Below are positions 6,755-6,892 of a stretch of 6,892 bases of DNA, piece by piece (the stretch's first letter is position 1; every line of letters begins with the position of its first letter). The stretch is from Paludibacter sp. Lineage in GTDB: Bacteria; Bacteroidota; Bacteroidia; Bacteroidales; Paludibacteraceae. The notes below the pieces were generated by a model. That model was not told the origin of the DNA and did not search any database. It saw only the letters and a list, made by a program, of their open reading frames with translations. Location: assembly GCA_024709185.1 (NCBI GenBank), contig JANJXE010000265.1:1-6892 (forward strand), given 5' to 3'. A program made the position numbers and the translations under genes.

Positions 6755-6892
6755 CTAAGCTTTGTAATCTGATGGAGTTACACCAAAGTACATTTTAAAA
6801 CATTTTCCAAAGTACGATGAATCATTAAATCCGACCTGATAGGAAATCTCATTGATATTCAGGTCGGTTTTCTTTATCAGTTCCGATGCTGC
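6755..6892 (-). CDS. AraC-type DNA-binding domain, C-terminal fragment cut by window edge
   Basis: Reading the minus strand from 6892, the frame encodes 45 residues ending in TAG at 6755-6757. The segment 'ISYQVGFNDSSYFGKCFKMY' followed by 'FGVTPSDYKA' is the classic second helix-turn-helix of the AraC/XylS family: the 'I-x2-Y/A-x-x-V-GF-x-x-x-S-Y-F' recognition unit, then 'FG-x-TP-x-x-Y' close to the protein end. The start and the sensory part lie beyond the window. It could be a simple AraC regulator or the output domain of a hybrid two-component protein; the fragment cannot decide. It converges on the dehydrogenase gene, with only 7 bp between the stop codons. Confidence 0.88.
   Translation of the reverse strand, partial: AASELIKKTDLNINEISYQVGFNDSSYFGKCFKMYFGVTPSDYKA
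6831..6875 (+). terminator. Possible + strand terminator inside the AraC gene
   Basis: CCGACCTGA (6831-6839) and TCAGGTCGG (6859-6867) form a perfect 9-bp inverted repeat with a 19-nt loop, followed by TTTTCTTT (6868-6875). Three further A-T pairs are possible beyond one mismatch. It could end transcripts from the dehydrogenase gene, which has no hairpin nearer its stop, but it lies 84 bp beyond that stop in antisense coding sequence. A repeat of this size is expected by chance roughly 0.5 times in a window this long, so the call is tentative. Confidence 0.3.

Overview
The window looks like a piece of a Bacteroidota chromosome, most plausibly Bacteroidales or Marinilabiliales. Four things point there. 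There is an exact TAnnTTTG-type -7 promoter element upstream of sufB. Gene leaders are A-rich and lack a clear Shine-Dalgarno. The first gene is a beta-propeller/Y_Y_Y sensor regulator of a kind abundant in that phylum. The sufB-sufC-sufD order and protein sequences also fit. I see no phage, insertion-sequence, CRISPR, tRNA or rRNA content.

Layout: (1) 1-1884, +, the C-terminal 627 residues of a membrane-anchored regulator: propeller repeats, Y_Y_Y domain, one membrane helix, coiled coil, LuxR-like helix-turn-helix, with no kinase or receiver domain. (2) 1885-2093, a non-coding spacer holding a long-spaced inverted repeat (1888-2000), a run of 7-bp repeats (1992-2019) and the suf promoter (2062-2069). 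(3) 2094-5662, +, the compact operon sufB, sufC, sufD with gaps of 26 and 12 bp, encoding the SufBC2D Fe-S cluster scaffold. (4) 5663-5835, a spacer with a strong intrinsic terminator (5714-5767), a degenerate ~45-bp duplication and weak promoter candidates. (5) 5836-6747, +, an NADP(H)-type short-chain dehydrogenase/reductase with an unusual Ser/Thr-rich insertion. (6) 6755-6892, -, the last 45 residues of an AraC-type DNA-binding domain, converging on the dehydrogenase with only 7 bp between stop codons.

Functionally, only sufBCD form a clear unit. SufC is the ATPase, SufB the sulfur acceptor and scaffold, and SufD the structural partner; together they assemble Fe-S clusters from sulfide delivered by a cysteine desulfurase. 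That desulfurase (SufS), its partner SufE/SufU and any A-type carrier are absent from this window, and the terminator after sufD suggests they are encoded elsewhere. The flanking regulator, dehydrogenase and AraC fragment have no visible link to Fe-S biogenesis.

I found no convincing undescribed system. The points most worth a second look are the inverted repeat plus heptad repeats before sufB, the C-terminal CxxCxxC tail of SufD, the insertion in the dehydrogenase, and a terminator-like hairpin for + strand transcription inside the AraC gene.
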